A DNA stretch of 34,810 nt, from the NCBI GenBank assembly GCA_937944145.1, contig CALDZK010000008.1:1-34810 (forward strand). The letters run 5' to 3'. Below the pieces are notes generated by a model. That model saw only the letters and a program-made list of their open reading frames with translations, was not told the origin of the DNA and made no database searches. This DNA comes from an uncultured Candidatus Altimarinota bacterium (GTDB taxonomy: Bacteria > Patescibacteriota > Gracilibacteria > BD1-5 > UBA6164). A program made the translations under genes and the position numbers. This document shows positions 9,315 through 19,475 of the stretch, piece after piece. Every line of letters starts with the position of its first letter. Positions within the stretch are counted from its first letter, which is position 1.

Positions 9315-9791
9315 ATGAAAAAACTTAATTTTGATGGTAACTATGCAGAGCAACGTATATCTCAAGTACAGGATAAACTCTGATATTTTTGAAATTTGCA
9401 TGAACACAAGAGGAAACAATTCTTTATTTATGATACAGTTACTTTGAACTCTTGAGAAATACAAGAAGCAATTATAGAGTTTCGTTCTAGTATCTATACT
9501 TTGTGAGGGATTATTTTTATACCTATATGAGTACCTGCTTCTTCAAGCAAAGATATATTTTTTGCTGTTGAACACAGTGTCCTTGCTGCGAATTATCAAT
9601 TTTGTAAGACTATAGATATAACACAACTAGATTTTTTAAAAGTACCATACTCTCATAGAGGTACCACACCTTGATATACACATAATGCTGTGAAACATGA
9701 TTATTTTTGACTAGATATCGAGAGAATTGTAATGGTCTTAGATGAATCTATCTGAGGGGTTGAGAAAGTCATAAGGCTTCATAACAAATAA
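9315..9791 (+). CDS. Hypothetical protein, intact only with UGA as Gly
   Basis: This encodes 158 residues starting MKKLNFDGNYAEQRISQVQD and ending GGVEKVIRLHNK. The frame carries about nine UGA codons (for example DKLGYFGN, YTLGGIIFIPIGVP), so no piece longer than about 50 codons survives under the standard code. The composition is a soluble alpha/beta mixture with a hydrophobic core strand (GGIIFIPIGV) and a His/Tyr-rich segment (PYSHRGTTPGYTHNAVKHDY). No family is recognised. It sits 3 bases after the preceding gene, and its stop overlaps the terminator. Confidence 0.7.
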
Positions 9792-9818
9792 GACCAAGTA
9801 TATAAGGTCTTATTTTTT
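9787..9818. terminator. Bidirectional terminator between converging units
   Basis: The stem AATAAGACC/GGTCTTATT has T-rich tails on both strands. It ends the + strand metG unit and the 16-kb - strand polysaccharide cluster. The stop codons of both flanking genes lie inside it. Confidence 0.75.
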
Positions 9819-10757
9819 ATTGTAATACATCTTCTTGTTGATATAGAGGTTGTCCTCTATGAGTTTACGGTTTTTTGCAATCAGATCACCGATGATACCC
9901 AGAGCGAAAAATACGGTTGCAATAGTCAGGAATGCTCCAGAGAGTATGAGGGACTGGATCTTTCCAGTGTCTCCATCTATGGTGAGATAGTAGTAGAGAA
10001 AACGTATCACTCAGATAGTCCCTAGCACAAAAAATACACTTGCGAGAGAGAAGAATAGTTTCATCGGATGATACATCGCGTATACTCTGAGAAGTATAGA
10101 GAGCGTCTGAGTCATATGCTGCCACATACTCGAAAAGAGTCTGGATGGACGAGTGGGTTTATTGGTGGTTATTGGAACATGGGAAACATGTATTTTTTTG
10201 CTTCCTGCTTGCACGAGCGTATCTACTGCGTAACTAAAATCACTGGTGATATTGAGCCTGAGAAGTGATTCTCTAGAGTAAGCACGAAATCAGCTCACAG
10301 AGTCAGGTACGGTTGTTCCTGAGAGTATTCTCACGAGTAGGCTTCCGAGCCATTGAAAGAATTTCTTGAGAACAGAAAAGTGCTCAATACTCGCAGTTTG
10401 CCTGTCTCACATTACGATATCAGATTCTCCCCTGAGTATTGGCTGCAGGAGAGTTTCTATGTATTTTCCTGGATACTGATTGTCTCCGTCGGTATTTACG
10501 AGTATATCTGCTCATTCACTGAGAGCCTTGCTGATTCCACTGCGAAAGGCATTTCCGAGTCATTTATTGCCACGATGTGCTACTATGTAGGTAACCTTGT
10601 GTTTTTTTGCTATGTCTATCGTCTTATCTGTTGAACCATCATCGATAATCATGGTCTCGATTTTTGAGATGCCCTCTATATTTTTTGGGAGCTCTTTTAA
10701 AACAGAGCCAAGTGTTGTCTCTTCGTTGTAGCAGGGGATTTGGATAATAAGTTTCAT
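9810..10757 (-). CDS. GT2 glycosyltransferase, polyprenyl-phosphate sugar transferase type
   Basis: This encodes 315 residues. The N-terminal GT-A domain begins MKLIIQIPCYNEETTLGSVL and has IDDGSTDKT and the metal-binding region DILVNTDGDNQYPG, then PDSVSGFRAYSRE. Two C-terminal membrane helices follow (MKLFFSLASVFFVLGTIG; LSGAFLTIATVFFALGIIG). This is the layout of dolichol/undecaprenyl-phosphate mannose- or glucose-transferases (DPM1/GtrB-like), which load a lipid carrier at the inner membrane face. It is the last gene of the cluster. Start ATG 10757 was preferred because the GT2 fold begins there; a further 26 upstream codons are open but unrelated to the family. Confidence 0.85.
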
Positions 10758-10794
10758 GAGAGTATTGTATAATATTTTTTTGAAAAAGAAAGGG

Positions 10795-11691
10795 CTAGAT
10801 GTTTCCTCATAATGCAATAAAACATATTCCAACAACCATTATGAGAGTGGCTATGAGTTTTGTACTTATATTTTTTTCTTTGAAAAAAAGAGCTCCCAGT
10901 AATACGCTAAATATACCACTGGATCTCTTGATCGATATCACATACACAACAAGAGTATATTTGATAGCGAGTACCTGTAGGAAACTTGCAGCTCCTGAGA
11001 GAAATCCTGTTATTGATATTCTTTTGAAGTTACTCAGAGAAGTTATTTCTGTCAGTTGTATATTTTTTTTGTAGAGTAGGATGTAGAGAAAGATACAGAG
11101 CGAAATAGCAATATTGAAATATAAGAGCCGTGGAATGACTCACATAGCCTGTATTCCGAGTTTGTCTATAGGAGCCGTAATACTCCAAATGATACTGGTG
11201 AGTATCATAAAACGTGCTCCAGTATCTGCTATGATATTTCTCAGAGGATCCAGCAGAGATTTTTTATTTCCAGATACTCAGAGAAAATATGTCCCAACAA
11301 ATATACAGAGGACTCCTATCATTCCGTAAGTATTTGGGAGTTCCCCATTGATAAAAAAACCTGTAAATATAAGAAAGGGAATAGTCAGACTCGAGAGTGG
11401 TCAGACTAGAGAGAGGTCTCCGTATTTGACTGCTTTGAGAGAGGTAACAGTGGTGATCGCGTTTCATACTGCTCAGATGAGTATGAGGGGAATATATGAA
11501 GCCTCGAAATGATAGACTCACTGATATAGAAATACTGCTATAAGTGGAATAACAGCAACAGCTCTAACTCAGAGAGCGAGAGAGTATTCGTCGATATTTT
11601 TGAGAGTTTTTGAGTCAACTGAGAGTTTTCCAGCGAGTTCTCAGAGTGCTTTAAAGAGTGCTACACTGAGAGATAAGAGTATTCAGACCAT
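10795..11691 (-). CDS. EamA/DMT-superfamily transporter
   Basis: This 298-residue membrane protein has about ten predicted helices in two related halves, starting MVGILLSLSVALFKALGEL and ending TKLIATLIMVVGICFIALGG. The repeat ends carry the familiar EamA feature of a helix after a short acidic loop (SSGIFSVLLGALFFKEKN). DMT transporters move small metabolites; some (UndP/ArnEF-like) flip lipid-linked sugars, which would fit this cluster (inference). About fourteen UGA codons fall in membrane glycines, so the standard code shows only scraps. The start is one base after the upstream ugd stop (TAG-T-ATG). Confidence 0.78.
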
Positions 11692-11692
11692 A

Positions 11693-12991
11693 CTATCTTC
11701 CTATAGAAATATATCTAAGTCCATGATCTTCAATTTTTTTATCCCAGATATTTCTTCCATCTATAATCACGTTTCCATTCATTAATTCTTTGATATCACC
11801 AAAATCTACTCCACGAAACTCATCCCACTCAGTCAGGAGTAAGAGTGCATCACTATTGTTGGTAGCTTCTAGAGCATTTGCATGAAATACTATTGTAGGA
11901 TTATTTTTATAGAGTTCTTGGACATGAGCTGTTGCAACTGGATCATAACAGTGCACTTCAGAGACTCATTTCTCGAGAAGACTCTCTATGATATCTAAGC
12001 TCGGAGCATCGCGTATATCATCTGTTTTGGGTTTGAAACTGAGCCCCCAGAGTGCGATGATCGAGCCTTGTATGTTTGTCTGCTCTTGAAGTTTTTCTAT
12101 CAGTTTTGTTTTCTGAGTGTTGTTTACTTTTTCTGTAGCTTTGATTATTTCAAACTCATAGTTATGTTCGTGACCTGTTTCTATGAGTGCTTGTACGTCT
12201 TTTGGGAAACAACTTCCTCCATATCATATTCCTGCGTGGAGAAATTTCGATCATATACGTGAGTCGCTCCCAAGTATCTTTGAGATATCGAGTATATTGG
12301 CTCCTACTTTTTCGCAGAAATTTGCTATCTCATTTATAAAGCTGAGTTTTGTTGCTAGGAAAGCATTGGCTGCATATTTGGATACTTCACTAGAGGCTAT
12401 ATCGGTAAAGATAATATTTGTATAGCTGCGAAGGAGAGGCTTGTAGAGAGTCTCCATGACTTCTCTGGATCTTTGTGATTCTATCCCACAGACGATTCTC
12501 TCAGGTACCATAAAGTCTTTTACAGCTGTTCCTTCACGGAGAAACTCGGGATTTGAAACTATATCAAAGTCAGTCTTTCACTCTCACTCTATTATCTCCC
12601 TACAGAGTTTCCCAGTTCCGACCGGAACAGTAGATTTGTTGATAAAAACTTGGTATCTGTTTGAGTATTTTCCAAATGTTTTTGCTACTTGTTGTACGTA
12701 TTGGAGATCAGCTTTGTGGTTTTTGTCGGGAGGAGTCCCGACAGCACTAAAAATAGCATCTCAAAAGATAATTCCTTGCTGTTGATCAGTGGAGAATTGT
12801 AGTCTTGTATTGACAGTATTTTTTATTACCAGTTCTTTGAGCCCTGGCTCATAGATAGGGATGATTCCGTTTTTTAGGTCCTGTATCTTTTTTTTATCTA
12901 CATCTATACATAGTACTTCATGCCCTACTTCTGCGAGGCAGGTTCCTGTGACGAGACCGACGTATCATGTTCAAAATATTGTTATTTTCAT
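11693..12991 (-). CDS. UDP-glucose 6-dehydrogenase family protein
   Basis: This 432-residue enzyme oxidises UDP-glucose (or a related UDP-sugar) to the uronic acid with two NAD+. The Rossmann loop is [18 protein letters not shown], with Gly7 and Gly9 encoded by UGA. The catalytic cysteine is Cys261 in [10 protein letters not shown]. The C-terminal UDP-binding part ends [28 protein letters not shown]-ManNAc dehydrogenase is a close alternative, but the overall motif set favours Ugd. With galE in the same operon it would supply UDP-hexuronate for the surface glycan. It begins 2 bases after the RelE-like gene. Confidence 0.9.
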
Positions 12992-12993
12992 GC

Positions 12994-13305
12994 TTATCGT
13001 ATTTCTATATCAGTAATAATTCTTGTATCCTGCGTAGTACTAAAAGAGACCAAAAGTATTTTTGATCTCCAGCGAATGATAGCTTGATTATTTGGATGTG
13101 AGATGACAGATTGCTCTAATTTGTGTTTTAGAGTGTCTTTTATTTCTTTATAGCGACTCTTAGATTCTTTTATGTATCATTCTATGATGACGTCTTCTCC
13201 ACATACTCATGAATCCTGATAGGTCTCTTCGAAAAAGCTCCTATAATTGTCTGTATATAGTTGGATTTTTTGTAGAGCTTTGAGAGATACTTTTATCTTA
13301 TACAT
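12994..13305 (-). CDS. RelE/ParE-like toxin candidate
   Basis: This 103-residue basic protein starts MYKIKVSLKALQKIQLYTDN and ends TTQDTRIITDIEIR. The layout resembles the RelE/ParE fold: an N-terminal strand, two helices around SLKALQKIQ and YRSFFEETYQ, then C-terminal strands (IIRWRSKILLVSFST, then RIITDIEIR). Such toxins cleave ribosome-bound mRNA or poison gyrase. It overlaps the 3' end of the 43-residue upstream frame by 8 bases, as toxin genes commonly overlap their antitoxin. Two UGA glycines are present. The family call is by pattern only, and it could instead be an unrelated small protein. It runs into ugd with a 2-base gap. Confidence 0.45.
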
Positions 13306-13429
13306 ATTCTATTTTTGATTTTTCTTTTGCATCTCTGAGGTTCTTTCTGAGAGTTTCAGCATTTTTCATAATGTGCTCTTCCATGATGACATCCACTTCC
13401 TCTAGAGTATAGGTTTTTTCTTGACTCAT
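13298..13429 (-). CDS. Small antitoxin-like protein paired with the RelE/ParE-like gene
   Basis: This encodes 43 residues starting MSQEKTYTLEEVDVIMEEHI and ending AKEKSKIEYV. It is highly charged and helical, typical of a short antitoxin tail or neutralising helix, but it has no clear DNA-binding domain. The 8-base overlap with the downstream toxin-like gene and the 62-base gap to galE upstream suggest these two genes form their own module inside the sugar operon. No UGA is used. Confidence 0.4.
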   Translation of the reverse strand: MSQEKTYTLEEVDVIMEEHIMKNAETLRKNLRDAKEKSKIEYV

Positions 13430-13491
13430 TTACAGATATCTTATGATATAAACACAAAAATTATAGGACTTTTTCTCTCGAAATCAATAGT

Positions 13492-14535
<1,044 letters not shown>

Positions 14536-14547
14536 AAGTTAATATTA

Positions 14548-16230
14548 TTATTGTATTTTATACAGTATAGCCATATCATTTTGTTTTTCCACAGTGATAT
14601 TTCCTTGTGTCTCTAATTCTGAAAGTACTTCTTCATACCAGACATAATCAGCTTCTTTGAGGAGTATGATATATTGTATTCCGAGATCTGTGACATCCTG
14701 TATAAATTGCGTTTGTATCTCTGGAGTATTTTCAGTTCTGAGCAGTCAGGTAGGAGCTATGTATTTTTCTATTATTTTACTCTCTGGACGAACACTCTGA
14801 GTGTAGATATCACGTATCTCGAGAGTATCTCCTATCAGCGCATTGGGAGAGAAGTATTTAGCTATTCCTGATAAAGTAATAGGAGTCTCAGTCCACCTGA
14901 TACCGATATATCCATGCCATGGAAATACGAGAGAGCTGTAGCATTTTTCCCTACTACAAGATTCCAGAGGAAGAGTATCGTAGGTAATATCTTGTATCTC
15001 TTGCCATTGTGGTGGATAGAGTTTTGGTCTGAGTTGTCACCAGTGTCACACGAGTGTGGCTGGAGTATAGATAATAGGGAGGAGTATGATGAGTATACTA
15101 CATCCTGATAGAAATATCTGCCTCTTTCCAGTAGAGAGAAACTCAGTGAGAGTCTTTATTCCATAACTTGTAAAAACGGTAAAAACAGTAGTATATACGA
15201 GAATCCGTTTCTGAGGTTCTCGAAAACCACTGTAGTAGGGGAGAGAGTTGAGTAAGAAGCTATTGAGTCACGCAAATAGATTGTTTTGAGATATTCCCAG
15301 AGCAAGAATATAGCAGACAAATCATAGTATTATGAGAGTGATAGCAAGACTACGAGTGTTTTTTTGTTTTGCCAATGTGTATGCTCCAGCTCACGTCAAA
15401 AAATACAGAATAACTACAAGAAAAATATAATAGGTATTTTCAAGTTCTGCTTGTATAAATCTCTTTTCTCCTTCCCCCCGGTATCCTCTGAGAGAGGCTA
15501 CACTGACATATACTCCGTAGCCTCATTTAGGAGACTGAAAGGCATTTTGGTGGTTTTCCTGAAAGCTGGATATCTGTGAAGTCAGATCATCTCTTTGTAT
15601 GGTCGGGATGATCCAGAGACTGTTGAGTATGATGATGCTTATAGCGAGTATAGCGAGTGATTTTGTGAGTGTTTTCTTGTCTACTTCGTATATCAGATAC
15701 ACTATAGCAAAAACACTGAGAGTCAGAGCTATAAAAAACACATTGTGAATACTCGTAAGACATAGGAGTAACGATAAAGGAGCAATTACTTTCCAGAGAG
15801 TATATTTCTGTTCCTGAAAGTATTGATATACATAATATAACAAGGGAATAAAGAGAGCATAGCTCAGGTAGATATTTACCTGTCACTCGACAAAACGTGC
15901 ATAAAAAAATGGATTGAGAAACAAAAAGAGTATTCCAAAAACTATAGCAAGTTGTGATCCTGTATTTTTTAGGAGTTTGTATCCATATATACTGATAGTA
16001 GAAAACATCAGAACATAGACCAGTTTTTCGAGTATCCAGGTCGGGATTCATACTGTCGAGAATCCAAGACCGATGATATGTACCCAGTAGTTATTTGCTC
16101 CGAAACTTGGTAGAGAAGAGTAGACGTAGGGAATTGCCTGATCTAGAGAAAATATATACCCAGGAAAGAGAAGTGGATAATAACAAATAAAAAGGATAAA
16201 TCCTATGATGTAGTAGTATTTTTTTTGCAT
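14548..16230 (-). CDS. Large polytopic membrane protein of the glycan cluster (GT-C/YfhO-like)
   Basis: This encodes 560 residues with about ten predicted N-terminal and central membrane helices (YYYIIGFILFICYYPLLFPG, PLSLLLCLTSIHNVFFIALT, LTKSLAILAISIIILNSLWI, IFLSGCSILIILLPIIYTP), then a soluble C-terminal domain of about 170 residues (FPWHGYIGIRWTE, FIQDVTDLGIQYIILLKEADYVWY). An early loop has LDQAIPYVYSSLPSFGANN, and FLNPFFYARFVEGQVNIYL resembles GT-C-type and YfhO-like lipid-linked-sugar transferases. The exact activity is not assignable. UGA glycines split it under the standard code. It lies 9 bases after the AbiEii-like gene and 12 before galE. Confidence 0.75.
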
Positions 16231-16239
16231 GGGTAGTGG

Positions 16240-17097
16240 TTAGGTTTTGAAAGCCATAATAAAATCATATATTTCTCTGAGAGAAAAGTTATAGTTTTGG
16301 TGCAATACAGGCTGTAAATCAGTTTTTATTTGTTTTTCGAGTATTCCATAGTCTCACTTACTACTATACTCATAGTCTACTTCTGCGAGTTTTATATCCA
16401 CGAGTTTTTTAAAATCAGGATTACTAAAATCAAAGTCAGAGTTGTTTTTTATATACCATACATCAAAAAAATCACGAATGGCTGGGAATTTTCTCGTCAG
16501 TGCCGCACGAATTTTTTCTGCCAATGCTTCTTGTAAATCTATGCAAGAGATAGTGTGAGTTCAAAAAATATCTTCTTCAAGTATTTTGTCTTTATATATA
16601 GACTGTATTTCTCAAGATATTGGAGCTAATTGTAATGTTCATTTGAGAGAAATATCTAGTTTTATGGTTTGTGACGACCCATCTATCACAGAGTTATACG
16701 TATAGTTCAGCATCATGAGTTTGTGTTCATCAAACTTTGTTCTTTTTTCTTCAGTGGTGAGTCACAGTTTTCAGAGTTCCCTGGAAAAATCTTGTTCATA
16801 CTTTCTCAGAAGTGTTTTTCTCGCAGTTCTCCCTATATTCTTAGATATAACAAAATCTAGGTCTTCGCTCAATCTAAAGTATGGAAAGTATATCTTGTTG
16901 AGGCAGGTTCCTCATTTAAAAGTTAGATCTGGGAACAATTCTCAGAATTTTATGAGTATGAGTGAGAGTAGGAAGTCTTTTTCGAGTTTGAATTCGTCAA
17001 ATTCTTTTATATTGGCCCATTCCAAGATTTTTATATATTTCTCACGAGAAATATTCTCATATTTTGGATAGAATTTTTTGATATTTTCTATATACAT
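16240..17097 (-). CDS. AbiEii/AbiGii-like nucleotidyltransferase toxin
   Basis: This encodes 285 residues. The nucleotidyltransferase core reads FPDLTFKGGTCLNKIYFPYF followed by RLSEDLDFVIS, the GGTxLNK and SED-D motifs of the AbiEii/MenT family. Later come DISLKG and CIDLQEALAEKIRAALTR with FPAIRDFFDVWYI, also family hallmarks. These enzymes act as toxins of type IV toxin-antitoxin systems, and some add nucleotides to tRNA. One of the two motif glycines (KGG) is UGA. It overlaps its AbiEi-like partner by 10 bases. No fragment is visible under the standard code on this strand because of UGA and AT-rich content. Confidence 0.8.
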
Positions 17098-17672
17098 ACG
17101 AGTTTTGTTATTTTTTTCGCTACTTTTCTTATCGGGTATTTTTTTGCATATTTTTTAAGTACTTTTATATCTAGGTTATCTAAAAGTGGTATAAAGAAAT
17201 CGTCATCATACTTCATATAGTCTCGAACATATTCTAAGAATAATCTTTCTCTTTCCATGTAAGAGATGTTGTTGTACTTTTTTGCTGCGTATATGAAATC
17301 GGGTTTTACTTTTTTAAAAACAAATGAAACTCATACTATTTGTATTTTTCGAGAGTATTTGGTGTTATATATAGTATATATATTTGATATTTGTGTCGTG
17401 AATCATTCTTTGTTGTATCTGTCTAGCCCTAAAAACATATAAGAAGTTTCTCACATGTATGCAGCTCACAGCATATATGGGTTTTTAAAATCTTTGATAA
17501 GCAGATTATAGTAACTCTCTCATTTTTTTACAACAGCTATATATTTAAATCTTACTAGTGTATCTATCTTGTATTTTTTTCATGAAACTTGTAAGATTTT
17601 CTCTAGATACTCTCTCGAAAGTATGAGCATGCCAGTTGAGAGTATTTTTTCTTTTATTGATATTTGATTCAT
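17088..17672 (-). CDS. AbiEi-like antitoxin/repressor
   Basis: This encodes 194 residues starting MNQISIKEKILSTGMLILSR and ending VAKKITKLVCI. The N-terminal region looks like a winged helix (LSREYLEKILQVSGKKYKIDTLVRF) ending in a wing-like VVKKGESYYNL, followed by an alpha/beta domain (MLGAAYMGETSYMFLGL) as in AbiEi antitoxins. AbiEi proteins repress their own operon and counteract AbiEii without direct binding (type IV). The position immediately upstream of, and overlapping, the AbiEii-like gene supports the call. It is AT-rich, and a 55-base gap separates it from the flippase. Confidence 0.65.
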
Positions 17673-17727
17673 CTTTTATTTTCAGAATACTAACAATATT
17701 GTATGAATTCTAAAAATAAAATCAATA

Positions 17728-18954
17728 TTATCTCCTCATCACCTGACTTATCCCCAGCAGTAGCCCCCCTACTCCAAACAGAGCAAATATCTGCGTCACC
17801 AGTAGGGGAGAGCTCTGAAAACTATAGAGAGCGATGATCAGTAGTACTATTAGTCCTCCAAGTAAATAGTTGATAGTATAGTGTTCAAATGCTATCAGTG
17901 TCTTTACTATAATACTCAGATACGCGAGAAGTCCACAGTAGATGAGAAGAGGGTAGATGAGTGGGAGATACTGTTGTAGTCCGTCTTTGAAAAGTCTGAG
18001 AACTATGTCTCCAAACAACCAGAAAAATACTAGAGATGAAAGAGTCAAAACTATATAGTACGCTGAGATTTTGAGTATCTGGAGTTTTGGAAATACTTTC
18101 TCTTTGACGAGTTGTGGGTAGTAGACGGTTTCTATAGAGAGTCCGAGAAATACAAGAAACTTAGCAAGTACTGACACAGCTGCGTAGTATCCTGCGGTTT
18201 CTCCGTCGAACATGTTCTTTACTATCAGGATGTCGATGTTCATGAACAGGGCAATAAGTACTGAAGTGAACAGATACTGGAGTATTTGTTTTTTTTGGGA
18301 GAGGAAGGAGGAGAGGATTTGTTGTTTTACTAATCTTTCATTTATTTGTATGGAATATTGCTTTAATTTATTTTCTACAATAAAATATCTAATTCATATA
18401 TACACTAAAATTCCAGCAATGACTCCTCCCAAAGCTCAATAGATATTTAATCAAAAATATACCATTAAAAATCATAGAACTACCTTAGCTATAGGATTTA
18501 TTGGATTAGTATATGAGATAAGAGTAAACTCTTTTTTTCATTGTAAAAAAGCTCATTGATATAATCAAACAAATGTTAGAGGTATTATTGTTCATGTTAG
18601 TATAATTAAATTTAATTCCTTAATCTGTAAAAAACTTCTAATGAATGGTGAAAACAAAAGAAAAAGTATAAATAACAATATTCCAAAAAAGTTTAGCCAT
18701 TTAATTGAAATTGAAATCATGGGCTTTGTTTTCCTACCATTTATATCTTTAGCAAGTTCTTTGACTAAAAATAAAGATATTGAAAGTGTTATAACAGTAA
18801 TTAAGTTCAATAAAGACAGTAAACTTTCAAAAATTCAAAATTCTTCTAAAGTTAAATATCCCATCATGATTGGATGGTATGCATAACTTAATACAGATAC
18901 TACTACTCCTGAAATAGATAATAATATAATATGTATTGTGTTATTATTTTTCAT
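17728..18954 (-). CDS. Polysaccharide flippase (Wzx/MOP-type), mosaic gene
   Basis: This 408-residue protein has about twelve membrane helices, starting MKNNNTIHIILLSISGVVVS and ending ALFGVGGLLLGISQVMRR. The paired helix layout and NIDILIVKNMFDGETAGYYAA (a D-rich loop followed by GxY) match MOP-superfamily polysaccharide exporters, which flip lipid-linked oligosaccharide across the membrane. Composition changes sharply inside the gene near 18320. Upstream codons are AT-rich (TTA, ATA, UGA-Gly), while the downstream 590 bases use CTC/CTG/ATC like the housekeeping genes. I infer a recombination join. The start overlaps the acetyltransferase stop (TAATG). Confidence 0.82.
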
Positions 18955-19475
18955 TATTTGAGTAACCTTCTAAATTTTCACTCTCTGTGTAATTGTTCAA
19001 AATTTTTTATATTTTTTCTTATAGATATTTTCTTTGCTGGATTTCAACCCCAAACTTCATAATCAGGAACATCTTTGGTTATGATTGCGCCTCAAGCTAA
19101 GACTGCTCATTTTCATATTGTGACTCATTTTAAAACCATTACTCTAGCTCATATCCAAACTCAGTCTTTAATTACTATATCTCATCAAACAAGCCTCTTG
19201 TCATAAGGTATTGATTTTAGATCTCCTGCATTAAAATCATGTGAATATGTCATAAATAATATATTCATTGCAAAATGACAACCATTTCAAATTATTATTT
19301 TATTGTTTCATGCAAGAAATACATTTCAATAATACATATAGTTATGATCTCAAATTGAGATGTTTTTTGGATTTTGAAACCAATTAAAGAATCAAATATC
19401 ATTATTTTTTCAGTAACTATTAAAGCATTTTTTAGGTTTAAATAGTTGGAATATTATCTTTTTGATAAGGCTCAT
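18954..19475 (-). CDS. Hexapeptide-repeat acetyltransferase (LbH family)
   Basis: This encodes 173 residues. Left-handed beta-helix hexapeptide turns run through NISIGDHNYMYYGNVFLAGN, DIVIKDGVWIGARVMVLKG, VTIGKGAVLAGGAIITKDVP and the family signature DYEVWGGNPAKKI. The catalytic His is probably in TYSHDFNAGD. These enzymes O- or N-acetylate sugars using acetyl-CoA. UGA supplies 16 of the 20 glycines, so nothing is visible with the standard code. It overlaps the upstream membrane protein by 22 bases and the flippase by 1 base. Confidence 0.88.

Noticed and set aside
2012-9791. Apparent multiple frameshifts or nonsense mutations suggesting mass pseudogenisation
   Set aside because: Every break is a UGA at a glycine position with the frame preserved, which is codon reassignment and not decay.
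10068-12785. Many + strand frames over the GT2, EamA and ugd genes
   Set aside because: All are antisense to minus-strand genes with recognisable motifs.
15587-16051. A 154-codon - strand frame over the 560-residue membrane protein
   Set aside because: Cys/Ser/Tyr-rich nonsense composition; the true frame gives clean membrane helices on both sides.
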